64,000 bases of DNA. It comes from Scheffersomyces stipitis CBS 6054. Taxonomy: Eukaryota; Ascomycota; Pichiomycetes; Serinales; Debaryomycetaceae. This document shows positions 12,737 to 21,460 of the stretch, in pieces (the first letter of the stretch is position 1; each line of letters starts with the position of its first letter). The stretch spans positions 434,001 to 498,000 of the forward strand of contig NC_009044.1 in assembly GCF_000209165.1 (NCBI RefSeq). The letters are read 5' to 3'. Position numbers and translations under genes: made by a program. The notes below the pieces were generated by a model. The model was not told the origin of the DNA. It did not search any database and worked only from the letters and a program-made list of their open reading frames with translations.

Positions 12737-13780
12737 ATGGAAGCGTCCGAGGAATTGACCAGCACCAAGTTGGATGATAATGGGTTGCGTCGCGCCGGAG
12801 CCGGAGTTGGTTCTGACTCCAGCACGGGAACTTTTTTCCAGCAGACATTTGATAGGCTCACCGATGCTGTAGCCAAACTCGAAAACGACAAGCTCGCTGA
12901 AAATGACAAGATTGTGGCACTTACGAATGAAGTTACTTATCTAAGACAATTGCTTGACTTCCAGAACCTGAAGATTGAGAAATTGGCGTCTTTGGTGGCA
13001 GACTTGGCTGAAAACAAGAATCAGGATGCGATGATCAATTCGCTACTGGCTGTTCAGGCTCATGTTTTGGAGCATGACAACGACCATGTGACCGAAGTCC
13101 AGGACCAGGTACAACAGCAGGTAGATCAGCTTCAGCCCCAGCATGATATGAGTCAACAGCAGGTTCACCTTGATAGCAATATGGACCCAGCACTTCACCA
13201 GGTAGCTGTGGCTGCTGCGGCTGTTCAAGCACAGCAAGCGCAACAAGTACAGGCACAACAGCAACATGCGCAGGTTGCGCAACAACAGCATCGCCAAGAC
13301 CAGCACCAGCACCGACAAGATGGCGGTGAGAAAGCACGCAAAAAGAGCTACAGCAACAAGCGCAAGTTGGGTGAAGGCTCAGTTGATGGGAATGGCGCCT
13401 TTGGCGACTCCCACGGCGTTGGCGGTGACGGTGTTGGTGGAAGTGCGGCCTCTAAGAAGCCCAAGATCACGATTGACTTCTTGCACAACCCAATGTCGGT
13501 GAAGGAAATCTACGACGAGTTCACCAAGGGCTTTAGAGGACAGCCAGCGTTGTGTGAGATGGATGCCAAATACGGTAAACACGAATGGAGAGGTGATTCT
13601 AGATCGAAAGAGTCGAAGCGATACCAGAGAAGAAAGAAGTTGTGTGATGCCATTGAGCGCGGGATGCTCAAATACGGCAAGCCGGAAGAGGAGATCATCC
13701 GCTATATCGAGGAATTCCGGGGTGAGAAGTCGTTGACGTGGGTGATGAACGGGAACTTGCCGGAAGACTTGTTAAACTAG
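12737..13780 (+). CDS. GCR1/HOT1-domain transcription factor
   Basis: 347 codons from the ATG at 12737. The frame is open to 12575, with an in-frame ATG at 12587. That upstream stretch contains CACGTG and resembles promoter sequence, so the shorter form is preferred. A Ser/Thr N-terminus leads into a coiled coil with heptad Leu (TFDRLTDAVAKLENDK to about residue 95), then a long Gln/His-rich region and a Gly-rich linker. The C-terminal ~108 residues form the GCR1-type DNA-binding domain: PKITIDFLHNPMSVKEIYDE, RGQPALCEMDAKYG, WR, then SKRYQRRKKLCDAIERGM and LTWVMNGNLPEDL. S. cerevisiae Gcr1, Hot1 and Msn1 share this domain; they control glycolytic, osmotic and filamentation genes. Which role applies here is not decidable. 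Confidence 0.85.
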   Translation: MEASEELTSTKLDDNGLRRAGAGVGSDSSTGTFFQQTFDRLTDAVAKLENDKLAENDKIVALTNEVTYLRQLLDFQNLKIEKLASLVADLAENKNQDAMINSLLAVQAHVLEHDNDHVTEVQDQVQQQVDQLQPQHDMSQQQVHLDSNMDPALHQVAVAAAAVQAQQAQQVQAQQQHAQVAQQQHRQDQHQHRQDGGEKARKKSYSNKRKLGEGSVDGNGAFGDSHGVGGDGVGGSAASKKPKITIDFLHNPMSVKEIYDEFTKGFRGQPALCEMDAKYGKHEWRGDSRSKESKRYQRRKKLCDAIERGMLKYGKPEEEIIRYIEEFRGEKSLTWVMNGNLPEDLLN

Positions 13781-14031
13781 CTGTATTATTTGTATATTAG
13801 AATGAATGTAACATAAGAACCAGTTGTATGGAAGTGTAACGACATAGTTGAATGATATAATAGCATGTGTTATCGTTTGTGAACTATGCCATGGTAACGG
13901 TGATCGTACTGAGAAAATCTCGACAATCTTGTGAGTTATTGACTTGTGTCTCCTTGTTTCTGATCTTTCACTATTTGAAGAATGACATTTTGCACCCAAA
14001 CGTCGAGACATTTATCATGAAGTTGCAGCAA

Positions 14032-14063
14032 CGACATACGAGAAGAGCGACATACGAGAAGAG
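14032..14063 (+). repeat. Perfect 16-bp tandem duplication
   Basis: CGACATACGAGAAGAG is repeated twice without a gap (14032-14047 and 14048-14063). Confidence 0.9.
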
Positions 14064-14240
14064 TAACCAAGAGTACGAGATCAAAGTCTACGCAAGAGAT
14101 GTAGATAGACAAATATGTGTGATTGAAGATGAAGAAAGAATACATAAAGACAAGGCTTTACAGATATGAATATTGTTAGTCCAAATTGTAAACTGGTACC
14201 TGATCAAAGTACCGTGTCGCGATAAGACATTGCAGCCAAG

Positions 14241-14335
14241 GGAGACAAGAGACATAACCATGAGACACGAGACAAGAGACACGAGACACGAGACACGACA
14301 GAGACATGGAGAGACATGGAGAGAGACATAACCAT
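14241..14335 (+). repeat. GAGACA-type degenerate minisatellite
   Basis: About 95 bp built from GAGACA units separated by CG, A, AG or TG, for example GAGACACGAGACAAGAGAC. The array starts and ends with the same 13-mer, GAGACATAACCAT (14249-14261 and 14323-14335). Strong purine strand bias. No coding role seen. Confidence 0.9.
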
Positions 14336-14632
14336 ACTGCGTCGCAGTGGCCTCCAGGAGGACTCAATAGATATGGTTCTCTGTCGAAATAGCCATCATT
14401 ATACTTAAAAACAGATCTGCTGATTCTCCTACCACAATTGGCGCTACCAATCCTAACATTTCTTAAACAATCCCTTCCCACTGAACACTTCCAAAATGCT
14501 AGTAGAAAATGCCTAACCCGTACGAAGCCCTTCACTGTTCTCAGAAATCTACTAATCCTTACTCAACATAACGTGCTCCACATCCTGTACACTACTGTGG
14601 CTGTTCCCTCCCGTCCAATCCCATTCAGAGCC

Positions 14633-14639
14633 TGACTCA
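14633..14639. promoter_or_regulatory. TGACTCA (Gcn4/AP-1 site) upstream of MCR1
   Basis: Exact TGACTCA 140 bp before the MCR1 ATG at 14779. Functional use is inferred only from the consensus. Confidence 0.35.
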
Positions 14640-14778
14640 GGTGCAGGAGTCCTCCTCCAGCCATAGGCTCTCCAGAATCCTTTTCACTTATTAATTCTTA
14701 ATAATCCGCAATAGTCTTCTTTTGATCGTCAGTTGCCTTCGTTTCTGTCAATTACCTCTCAATTGTCTCAGATCCACA

Positions 14779-15675
14779 ATGTCGTTTTCCCGTCTGTTCT
14801 CCAGATTAGCCTCGTCCAAGTTTGTCTTGCCCGTCGCAGCTGCCGCTGTTGGCTTGGCCTCGTACTCATTCACCTCCTCCTCGTTCATTGCCAACGAACC
14901 AAGCAAGGCCTTCAAGGGTGGTGACGAGTGGATCGACTTGAAGTTGATCTCATCTCATGACTTGTCCCACGACACCAAGCATTTAGTATTTGAGTTGCCC
15001 AACAAGGACGATGTCTCTGGCTTGGTCACCGCTTCGCTCTTGATGACGAAGTTTGTCACTCCCAAAGGTAGCAATGTCATCAGACCATACACTCCTGTTT
15101 CCGACACTGAACAAGCTGGAACTATCGACTTTGTCGTCAAGAAGTATGAAGGCGGTAAAATGTCCTCGCACATCCATGACTTGAAGCCAAACGACACCTT
15201 ATCGTTCAAGGGTCCCTTCGTCAAGTGGAAATGGGAACCTAACCAGTTCAAGTCCATTGCCTTGATTGGCGGTGGTACCGGAATCACTCCCTTGTACCAA
15301 TTGATCCACGAAATCACTAAGAACCCAGCTGACAAGACCCAGGTCTCGTTGTTTTACGGCTCCCAGACCCCAGACGACATTTTGATCAAGAAGGAATTGG
15401 ATGCTCTCGCTGCTAAGCACAAAGACCAGGTCAAGATCGTCTACTTTGTCGATAAGGCTGATGCTTCTTGGAAGGGTGAAACTGGCTACATCTCCAAGGA
15501 ATTCTTGCAGAAGAACTTGCCAGCCCCAGGTCCTGACAACAAGATCTTTGTCTGTGGTCCTCCACCTTTGTACAAGGCTGTTTCTGGTCCAAAGGTTTCT
15601 CCTACTGACCAAGGTGAACTCACTGGTTCCTTGGCTGAATTGGGCTTCTCCAAGGAGAATGTTTTCAAGTTCTAA
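14779..15675 (+). CDS. MCR1: Mcr1, mitochondrial NADH-cytochrome b5 reductase
   Basis: 298 codons from the ATG at 14779; upstream in-frame sequence reaches only a TTG. A Ser/Arg presequence (MSFSRLFSRLASSKF) precedes a transmembrane segment (about 16-32, VLPVAAAAVGLASYSF), as in Mcr1, which exists as an outer-membrane and an intermembrane-space form. The FAD-binding motif is RPYTPVS (102-108). The NADH-binding motifs are GGGTGITP (from G164) and CGPPP (259-263). The C-terminus KENVFKF matches the family. The enzyme transfers electrons from NADH via cytochrome b5, supporting ergosterol synthesis and oxidative-stress defence. Codon use is strongly biased (TTG Leu, no CTG), suggesting high expression. 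Confidence 0.96.
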   Translation: MSFSRLFSRLASSKFVLPVAAAAVGLASYSFTSSSFIANEPSKAFKGGDEWIDLKLISSHDLSHDTKHLVFELPNKDDVSGLVTASLLMTKFVTPKGSNVIRPYTPVSDTEQAGTIDFVVKKYEGGKMSSHIHDLKPNDTLSFKGPFVKWKWEPNQFKSIALIGGGTGITPLYQLIHEITKNPADKTQVSLFYGSQTPDDILIKKELDALAAKHKDQVKIVYFVDKADASWKGETGYISKEFLQKNLPAPGPDNKIFVCGPPPLYKAVSGPKVSPTDQGELTGSLAELGFSKENVFKF

Positions 15676-15907
15676 ATTTCATAGTTATTTAGACAAGTTC
15701 TCGAAACTGAATATAAATTAAAATGTCAAGTATGTACGATTGTAACATTTCCCCATCATTTATGGCATTGATGTATTGTTGCAGAAATTGAAATTTTTTC
15801 CTGCATGTCGTAAGAATATGGAGATGTCTTCAGTCAAACCTTAAAAAGTCATTGTAATTAATTCCCCAAACTGAGAATTTCACTTGTAAAAAGTTCCATT
15901 CAATACC

Positions 15908-15925
15908 ATGGAAGATGACAGATAG
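15908..15925 (+). promoter_or_regulatory. Five-codon uORF overlapping the DBR1 start
   Basis: ATG GAA GAT GAC AGA TAG begins 7 bp upstream of the DBR1 ATG (15915) in another frame and ends inside the coding region. By scanning rules it would be met first. Its preceding base at -3 is A, a favourable context. Whether the transcript includes it is unknown. Confidence 0.5.
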
Positions 15926-17345
15926 TCCAAAGAAAGTCAAAATAGCAGTTGAGGGGTGTTGTCACGGCGAATTGAACGCTATATACCGATCTCTAGATGA
16001 TTCTGTTGATCTTCTCATCATTTGTGGAGATTTCCAGGCCATACGAAACCAGACAGATCTAGACACCATGAACGTGCCGAAAAAGTATTTAAGAATGGCA
16101 GATTTCCACGAGTACTACAGTGGAACCAAGACGGCGCCTATTCTCACTATTTTCATTGGAGGCAACCATGAATGTTCTTCGTATCTCACAGAGTTGAAGT
16201 TTGGAGGATGGGTCGCTCCCAATATCTACTATCTTGGAGAATATGGCAGTGTATGGTATAGAGGGATCCAGATTGCAGGCTGGAGTGGTATTTACAACCA
16301 TTGGTCATTTCTTGACAACTTTTTGGACGACGAGTCACTTCCATTTACTCCCAGATCCATACGGTCGGTGTACCATACCAAACCTAAGAACTTCTTAAAG
16401 ATGAGTTTGATGAACCATGATCTCGATGTAGTATTGAGCCATGATTGGCCCGTCGGGATTGAAAAATATGGAGATGCCCAGTGGCTTTTACGTAAGAAAC
16501 AATACTTCAAGAACGATATACGAGACGGCAAGCTTGGCTCACCACTAAACAAATTCCTATTGGGTTATTTGAGACCGCGGTACTGGTTTTCGGGCCATCT
16601 ACATATCAGGTTCGATGCCCGAGTATCGTACCGCAATCAAGAAATAACGAGTCCTTATTCAAAGGAGGAGGTGGTGAAGAGCGATGAGATAGAAATAAAT
16701 ATGGATGATGAAGAAGAAGATGAAGAGCCTACGAAGAACAGCGATGAGATTGGTGGTTTGGACATGGATGATGAGATTGAAGTTGAAGAGAGCAAAATCA
16801 CATTCGAGGATAAACTATGTATCGATAAACGTGAGTCAGCAGTGGATCTGAAGGGATTTTCTTTGATTCCGTCGAGAAAACGGTTCCCTGGTGACAATGA
16901 TGAGACATACTTTCTTGCCTTGGATAAATGCCTTCCCCATAGAAGATTCTTTGAAGTGATAGAGGTGGAAGTCAAGCTGCAAAATTTACAGCACCCCTCG
17001 GTGAAGTACGATGGACTCTACATGAGTCGAAGATCCGTAGCTATAAATAGAGTGGTTGAGGATTTCGTTCACAAGCACAAACAGCAATTCAAGGAAATCA
17101 GCTGGGCCCAGATTTCAGACAGTCCCTCTAGATTAACTATAATCAACGAGCTTCGTGAGGTGGTTCTGGCAGAATTGAACAGTCTTAGCCGCCGGGACGA
17201 TTCTGACTTTGAGATTCGTCACGACAGTTTCAAGATCGTTGCTCCTATTGAGAGTAAGAATACGGAAGCTATTCCTTTAAAGTATTGGGAGAATAACCAG
17301 ACCGTAGACTACTGCGCCAAGTTTGGAATACACTATAGAAGTTGA
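15915..17345 (+). CDS. DBR1: Dbr1, RNA lariat debranching enzyme
   Basis: 476 codons (S. cerevisiae 405). Metallophosphoesterase motifs are in order: VEGCCHGEL (C16, H17), GDF (D39), GGNHE (N84, H85), LSHDWP (H176) and SGHLH (H228, H230). The lariat-recognition loop region lies around residues 120-160. An acidic insert (about 245-300, runs of Asp/Glu) precedes the Dbr1-specific C-terminal domain with FLALDKCLPHRRFFEV. The enzyme cleaves the 2'-5' branch phosphodiester of excised intron lariats in the nucleus. The longer length comes from the acidic insert and an extended C-terminal helix region. The start ATG overlaps a five-codon uORF. Confidence 0.96.
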   Translation: MTDSPKKVKIAVEGCCHGELNAIYRSLDDSVDLLIICGDFQAIRNQTDLDTMNVPKKYLRMADFHEYYSGTKTAPILTIFIGGNHECSSYLTELKFGGWVAPNIYYLGEYGSVWYRGIQIAGWSGIYNHWSFLDNFLDDESLPFTPRSIRSVYHTKPKNFLKMSLMNHDLDVVLSHDWPVGIEKYGDAQWLLRKKQYFKNDIRDGKLGSPLNKFLLGYLRPRYWFSGHLHIRFDARVSYRNQEITSPYSKEEVVKSDEIEINMDDEEEDEEPTKNSDEIGGLDMDDEIEVEESKITFEDKLCIDKRESAVDLKGFSLIPSRKRFPGDNDETYFLALDKCLPHRRFFEVIEVEVKLQNLQHPSVKYDGLYMSRRSVAINRVVEDFVHKHKQQFKEISWAQISDSPSRLTIINELREVVLAELNSLSRRDDSDFEIRHDSFKIVAPIESKNTEAIPLKYWENNQTVDYCAKFGIHYRS

Positions 17346-17990
17346 GGCCAAGTACAAAATTACTAAATAGAAGTAGCTTCTACAATACGACAGATATAAC
17401 TAGACTAGAGTTATTTGTTTTAATGGTTTTAGCTTATCAATGGTCCACATGGTTGTTACCCCGGAATTATTTTATACTTTTGTAGAAATAGATATACAAG
17501 AACTTTCTCTTCAACAACTTCTCCTGCAATTAGTTACGTCTGCTACAATATAGAGATCTCTAAGGCGACAACCACAACCACAACCACTGTTGCTCTTGTT
17601 ACGTCCAAGTTCCTAACACTGCAGAACAAGACTGTACTGGTACTAACAATGAGCTCGAAACCAGAGAGTGAAATTAGTGGCTGGCTAAGGAAAAATAATC
17701 GTGCGAATTTAGCGAGAACTAACGGAACCAAGAAAACAAACGATAGGCGGAAATATACCAATGAAAACCTTACTGGAGGAGCCAGCACACTAGATAGATG
17801 TAACAGTCCGAGAATTGGAACCACGGACATCACTTCCTTGTCTGTCTAGTACTTGTTGCTTACAGTTATCCATCACACTCCACCATCCACGCTGAACCTA
17901 CAATCTAATCCCTCCCGCGAGAATCGTCCCATACTCACCACTATGTCCCTCTAGCCAAGTCTCGCAAATTACTCTCCGGCCGTCACCATT

Positions 17991-18023
17991 CCTCCCTACA
18001 GCCTCCCTACAGCCTCCCTACAG
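17991..18023 (+). repeat. Three tandem copies of an 11-bp unit
   Basis: CCTCCCTACAG repeats three times exactly, followed by a C6T run that contains a CCCCT element. The pyrimidine-rich strand bias is strong. Confidence 0.9.
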
Positions 18024-18052
18024 CCCCCCTAATTTCCCCCACACTACATTCC

Positions 18053-18103
18053 AGCGACAATTTCAAGTGACGCCCCTTTAATTAGACAGTGGAAATTGTC
18101 GCT
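18053..18103. promoter_or_regulatory. 12-bp inverted repeat with central CCCCT, upstream of SLM1
   Basis: AGCGACAATTTC (18053-18064) and its exact reverse complement GAAATTGTCGCT (18092-18103) flank a 27-bp spacer containing GACGCCCCTTTAATT. Each arm contains the GACAATT heptamer that recurs downstream. Confidence 0.75.
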
Positions 18104-18350
18104 ATTTTTTGCCGCGATGGGATTCTGCCGTGCTTCTCAATTTCATTTTCAAATAACAGTACGACAATTTAAAATCTACTTGTTCTTTTCTGCCATTTAT
18201 TGTTTTATTCTTTTCTTTCAATCATACGTGTATTGCTTCTCGTGGTAATAAGTGATACACCGCTATTCGGTTCTTACCAGTAAATTGTCAATCACAACTG
18301 CTCTCGACAATTGACCACCTCTATCGTTGTATTCTTCGTCATCAATTGTC
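18056..18350. promoter_or_regulatory. Cluster of six GACAATT/AATTGTC sites
   Basis: Positions: 18056-18062 (+), 18094-18100 (-), 18163-18169 (+), 18283-18289 (-), 18306-18312 (+), 18344-18350 (-). Orientations alternate. By chance a given heptamer should occur far less than once in a segment of this size. I do not recognise the factor. Confidence 0.6.
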
Positions 18351-18636
18351 CTCAACTGATAAACAACGACGTCACGTACAGCAATACGGTAAAATTATCA
18401 CATATCATAACATCTTTTCAGAAGTTCATTGTTCTATTATACTGTTGTAGCATAGTATATCATTCCATCGTTGCACCACATAGTCCTGATATCATCATTA
18501 CCATCCGATAATTTAATAGAACTCTGGCTCTATATAACCAAGACCACCATTGATTGCCTTAGACGCACAACTTGGCAATATTCACTCCCATCTATAATCA
18601 TCAACATCTACAACAACCGTCAATTGCTGAAATACA

Positions 18637-21078
18637 ATGCCGTACGATCCCCATAACCCTTTGGCGGTTGCCTTGCCATACACGTTCAATTCCGAGGGAG
18701 AGTTCCCCACAGAAGTCATGGCCAACAGGTTCCAGGCTTGGCGGTCTATCATCAAGGACTTGGTTAACTACCTCAAGGAGTACGCCAACGTCCAAGAAGA
18801 ACGGGTCAGACAGCAGATTCGTTTGCAGCAAGCAGTGGGAATTTCTACCAGCTCGTCAGTTTCGGCCAACTCGTCGTCGTCACATGGCCACTCTTCGTCG
18901 TCTTCAAACTCGGCAAAGGACGACTTACTCGCCATCAACAAGTTCTTTCTCCCCATCGGGAATGGCTCGGTCCAGGATTTACCAACCATTCTCACCAAGT
19001 TCCACCAACAGAACGTAACTAACTCCAGCAAGACGCTCAAGGACATCAACCAGATTATAATACCCAAACTTGAGGAGTTAAGAAAGGACTTGCTAGTCAA
19101 GATCAAAGAGATCAAAAACTTGCAGAACGACTTCAAGACGTCCTTGGGAAAAGAATTGAGTGAGACAAAGCTCTTGATTTCACAATACCATCAAGCTTTT
19201 GAACTATCCAATAAGCTTGAGCACGGCTCATCTTCAGCTCACCATCTGGACTCTGGCAGTGAAAGTGGAAAGTATGACCCTTATTTGGTTAAAATCAAGT
19301 TGGACAGACAATTGAAGCGACAATTGAGTGAAGAAAACTATCTCTATGAAGCATATACCAACTTGCAATCTTCAGGTGGGAAGCTTGAGTCGATTATTGT
19401 TTTAGAAGTTCAGAACTACTTGTCAATGTTCTTGAATTTGCTCAGCACCGAGAACTCGTCTTTGTCGAACTTTTTGCTTCCCAACTTGAACAACGGCTTT
19501 TTATCGAAAGAAACCAGCTTTGAATGGGATGCTTTCATTTCCCGAAACTTGCCAGCAGCATCAGCGATAAGTGCTGTAGGAATAAATAGTTCCATTGCCA
19601 AACATGGCACCTTTATTGACCTTTCTATTCCTCAGAGAAAGCTTTCAGAGTTGAAGATTCCTAATTTCGACTCAAACTTGAATGTAGCTATCAGAGAAGG
19701 TTTCTTGGAAAGGAGATCGAAGTATCTCAAAAGTTATTCAAGTGGCTGGTACGTCTTGACTTGTAATTACATTCATGAATTCAAGACAGCCGACAGGAAG
19801 AAAGACCAGCAGCCGGTCATGTCTTTATCATTGGATACTTGCACTGTTTCTGACCATTCGAAAGATGATGGCAAGGCTGGAGGAGCATACAAGTTCATCT
19901 TGAGTCTGAAACTGACCTCTGGCCTTGTTCACAGAACCCACAACTTGGTATTCAGAACAGACACGTTCAAGAGCATGATAGACTGGTACAACGACATCAA
20001 GATGTTAACATCTTTGCCTACCCCATCGGCCCGTGGTAGACACATCGCCAAAACTAGACCTAAAACTAATCTCACTTCCAACAGCTCGAAAGCCATTTCT
20101 CGGGCTTCAAGTTTGTATTCGTCCACAACGAATGGAGGAAGGTCAATTAGAACTGGAAACTCGGCAGCTTCTCCTCCCAATGCAGCTACGAAGCAGAGAC
20201 CTTTGTCTCAGGCTACTTCTATCATGAATGCAAACAGATTGCTGTCTACATTTTCACAAAAGAATAGCCAATCTCCCCGAATGGCCAACATGATCAACAG
20301 TGATGGAACGATCATTACTCCTGTTGATACTTTTGATAGCAAACAGGGTGATACAACGATTTCTTACCAGGATACCCCTCTTCAACCGAATACTCTGATT
20401 CCGCAGATCCAGCTTCCACAACAGCAGATTACACCAGGACCAGGTTCAGTTCAAAACCAGCAACATTTCATCACTCCCACCTCTGGATTTCAGTACTATA
20501 TTCCCAGCAATGGACAGCCTCAGCAGTTCTATGATCCCGTACAAAACCAGTATTATACTTTGACACCATCTGTGCCCAGTGGTTCTCATCAACCCCAACC
20601 TCAGCCTCAGTATTTCCCAAACACACCTCAACAGAGCACACCTCAACAGTTTGTGCCACTTCAGGCTGCGCAATCTCCATCGCAGCCCTACCCTATTAAC
20701 ACTGCCAACTACTTTCCACAATATGCCCATTCCCAACAGTTGCAAAAAGGATACGGTGAAAACTTACCATATCCTAATAACCATCCTGTTGACTCTCCTT
20801 CTGAAACACAAAGCCAGCACACAGTGGAGGAACCTTTGGCCAATGGCACCCGTAACGATTCTCACCTCAGCCATCAAAGCTTGCAACACATAACATCAGG
20901 CAATGATGTAAACGACGAGGTTTCTACGTTGCAAAGCAATATTGCTGATCAGCCTTCAATTTCCATCGATATTGATGACAAGTTTGATGACAAGAGCGAA
21001 ACCAACGAGGATGAGTTTGAGGGAGAGAAAACAAAAGTTTCTTTAACTGCATTGGACGTTCAAAAGAACAAGGTCTAG
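18637..21078 (+). CDS. SLM1: Slm1/Slm2-type PI(4,5)P2-binding TORC2 effector
   Basis: 813 codons. The N-terminal half is an F-BAR-like helical region: FQAWRSIIKDLVNYLKEYAN, a Ser-rich loop (about 70-95), then KDINQIIIPKLEELRKDLL and further coils to ~300. The PH domain is at about 352-460 (GFLERRSKYLKSYSSGWYVL through SMIDWYNDIKML). The C-terminus is low-complexity Gln/Pro/Ser-rich. Near the end PSISID (773-778, 20953-20970) fits the calcineurin-docking PxIxIT pattern; S. cerevisiae Slm1/Slm2 carry such a site near their C-termini. Slm proteins sit in eisosomes, relay membrane stress to TORC2-Ypk1 and are dephosphorylated by calcineurin. Only one Slm gene is expected outside the post-duplication yeasts. 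Confidence 0.93.
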   Translation: MPYDPHNPLAVALPYTFNSEGEFPTEVMANRFQAWRSIIKDLVNYLKEYANVQEERVRQQIRLQQAVGISTSSSVSANSSSSHGHSSSSSNSAKDDLLAINKFFLPIGNGSVQDLPTILTKFHQQNVTNSSKTLKDINQIIIPKLEELRKDLLVKIKEIKNLQNDFKTSLGKELSETKLLISQYHQAFELSNKLEHGSSSAHHLDSGSESGKYDPYLVKIKLDRQLKRQLSEENYLYEAYTNLQSSGGKLESIIVLEVQNYLSMFLNLLSTENSSLSNFLLPNLNNGFLSKETSFEWDAFISRNLPAASAISAVGINSSIAKHGTFIDLSIPQRKLSELKIPNFDSNLNVAIREGFLERRSKYLKSYSSGWYVLTCNYIHEFKTADRKKDQQPVMSLSLDTCTVSDHSKDDGKAGGAYKFILSLKLTSGLVHRTHNLVFRTDTFKSMIDWYNDIKMLTSLPTPSARGRHIAKTRPKTNLTSNSSKAISRASSLYSSTTNGGRSIRTGNSAASPPNAATKQRPLSQATSIMNANRLLSTFSQKNSQSPRMANMINSDGTIITPVDTFDSKQGDTTISYQDTPLQPNTLIPQIQLPQQQITPGPGSVQNQQHFITPTSGFQYYIPSNGQPQQFYDPVQNQYYTLTPSVPSGSHQPQPQPQYFPNTPQQSTPQQFVPLQAAQSPSQPYPINTANYFPQYAHSQQLQKGYGENLPYPNNHPVDSPSETQSQHTVEEPLANGTRNDSHLSHQSLQHITSGNDVNDEVSTLQSNIADQPSISIDIDDKFDDKSETNEDEFEGEKTKVSLTALDVQKNKV

Positions 21079-21460
21079 TTACTGTACAATGCAAGTATTG
21101 ATTAGAATTGCCCAGCATCATTAGTATATATTACATTGCTATTTATGGTATTGTACTATTGAATAACACATAGACTTCATATTACTTTTGTGGTGAGTGT
21201 CATTGACTTCTGACTTCTGTTCAATATACTTTACTTCATGCTAATGTGTACAGAAAGACATATATACTTCCAATCGATTTAGAATATATAAACTACATGT
21301 ATGCCAGCGTTACGTGAGTATTAGTACTAGATTGTACTCAACTATCCTCCACACTTTATAGCATGTGGATATTAGTCATTTGCACGCTAAAACTACATCA
21401 GCCATGATAAACGTAATATGTTATTATTATATTATGTAGAATATGAAACACCCAATTCGC
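21079..21460. other. Convergent intergenic region SLM1 / RPL23
   Basis: AT-rich spacer between two 3' ends, with many TATATA-like stretches that could act in 3' end formation. No gene seen. Confidence 0.6.

Larger units (their letters stand above)
13781..14778. other. Intergenic with tandem repeats, upstream of MCR1
   Basis: 1-kb spacer. It holds the 16-bp duplication at 14032-14063, the GAGACA repeat at 14241-14335, and a TGACTCA site at 14633-14639. An ATG ORF at 13891-14169 (92 codons) overlaps the first repeat and has no recognisable feature, so it is not called. Confidence 0.6.
17346..18636. other. Long 5' region of SLM1 with repeats and motif cluster
   Basis: 1.3-kb spacer. It contains the 11-bp triplicate at 17991-18023, CCCCT (STRE-type) sites at 18025-18029 and 18073-18077, the inverted repeat at 18053-18103 and the GACAATT cluster through 18350. 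A 66-codon ATG ORF at 17649-17849 shows no recognisable feature and is not called. Confidence 0.65.

Noticed and set aside
13891..14169. 92-codon ATG ORF downstream of the GCR1-domain gene
   Set aside because: Overlaps the 16-bp tandem duplication and shows no conserved feature; a hydrophobic start is the only hint.
15725..15740. Possible tiny exon ATG-TCA-A followed by GTATGT after MCR1
   Set aside because: No TACTAAC branch site before DBR1, and DBR1 already has a complete N-terminus.
17649..17849. 66-codon ATG ORF upstream of SLM1
   Set aside because: No domain, membrane segment or known motif, and it lies in a long 5' region; length is compatible with chance.
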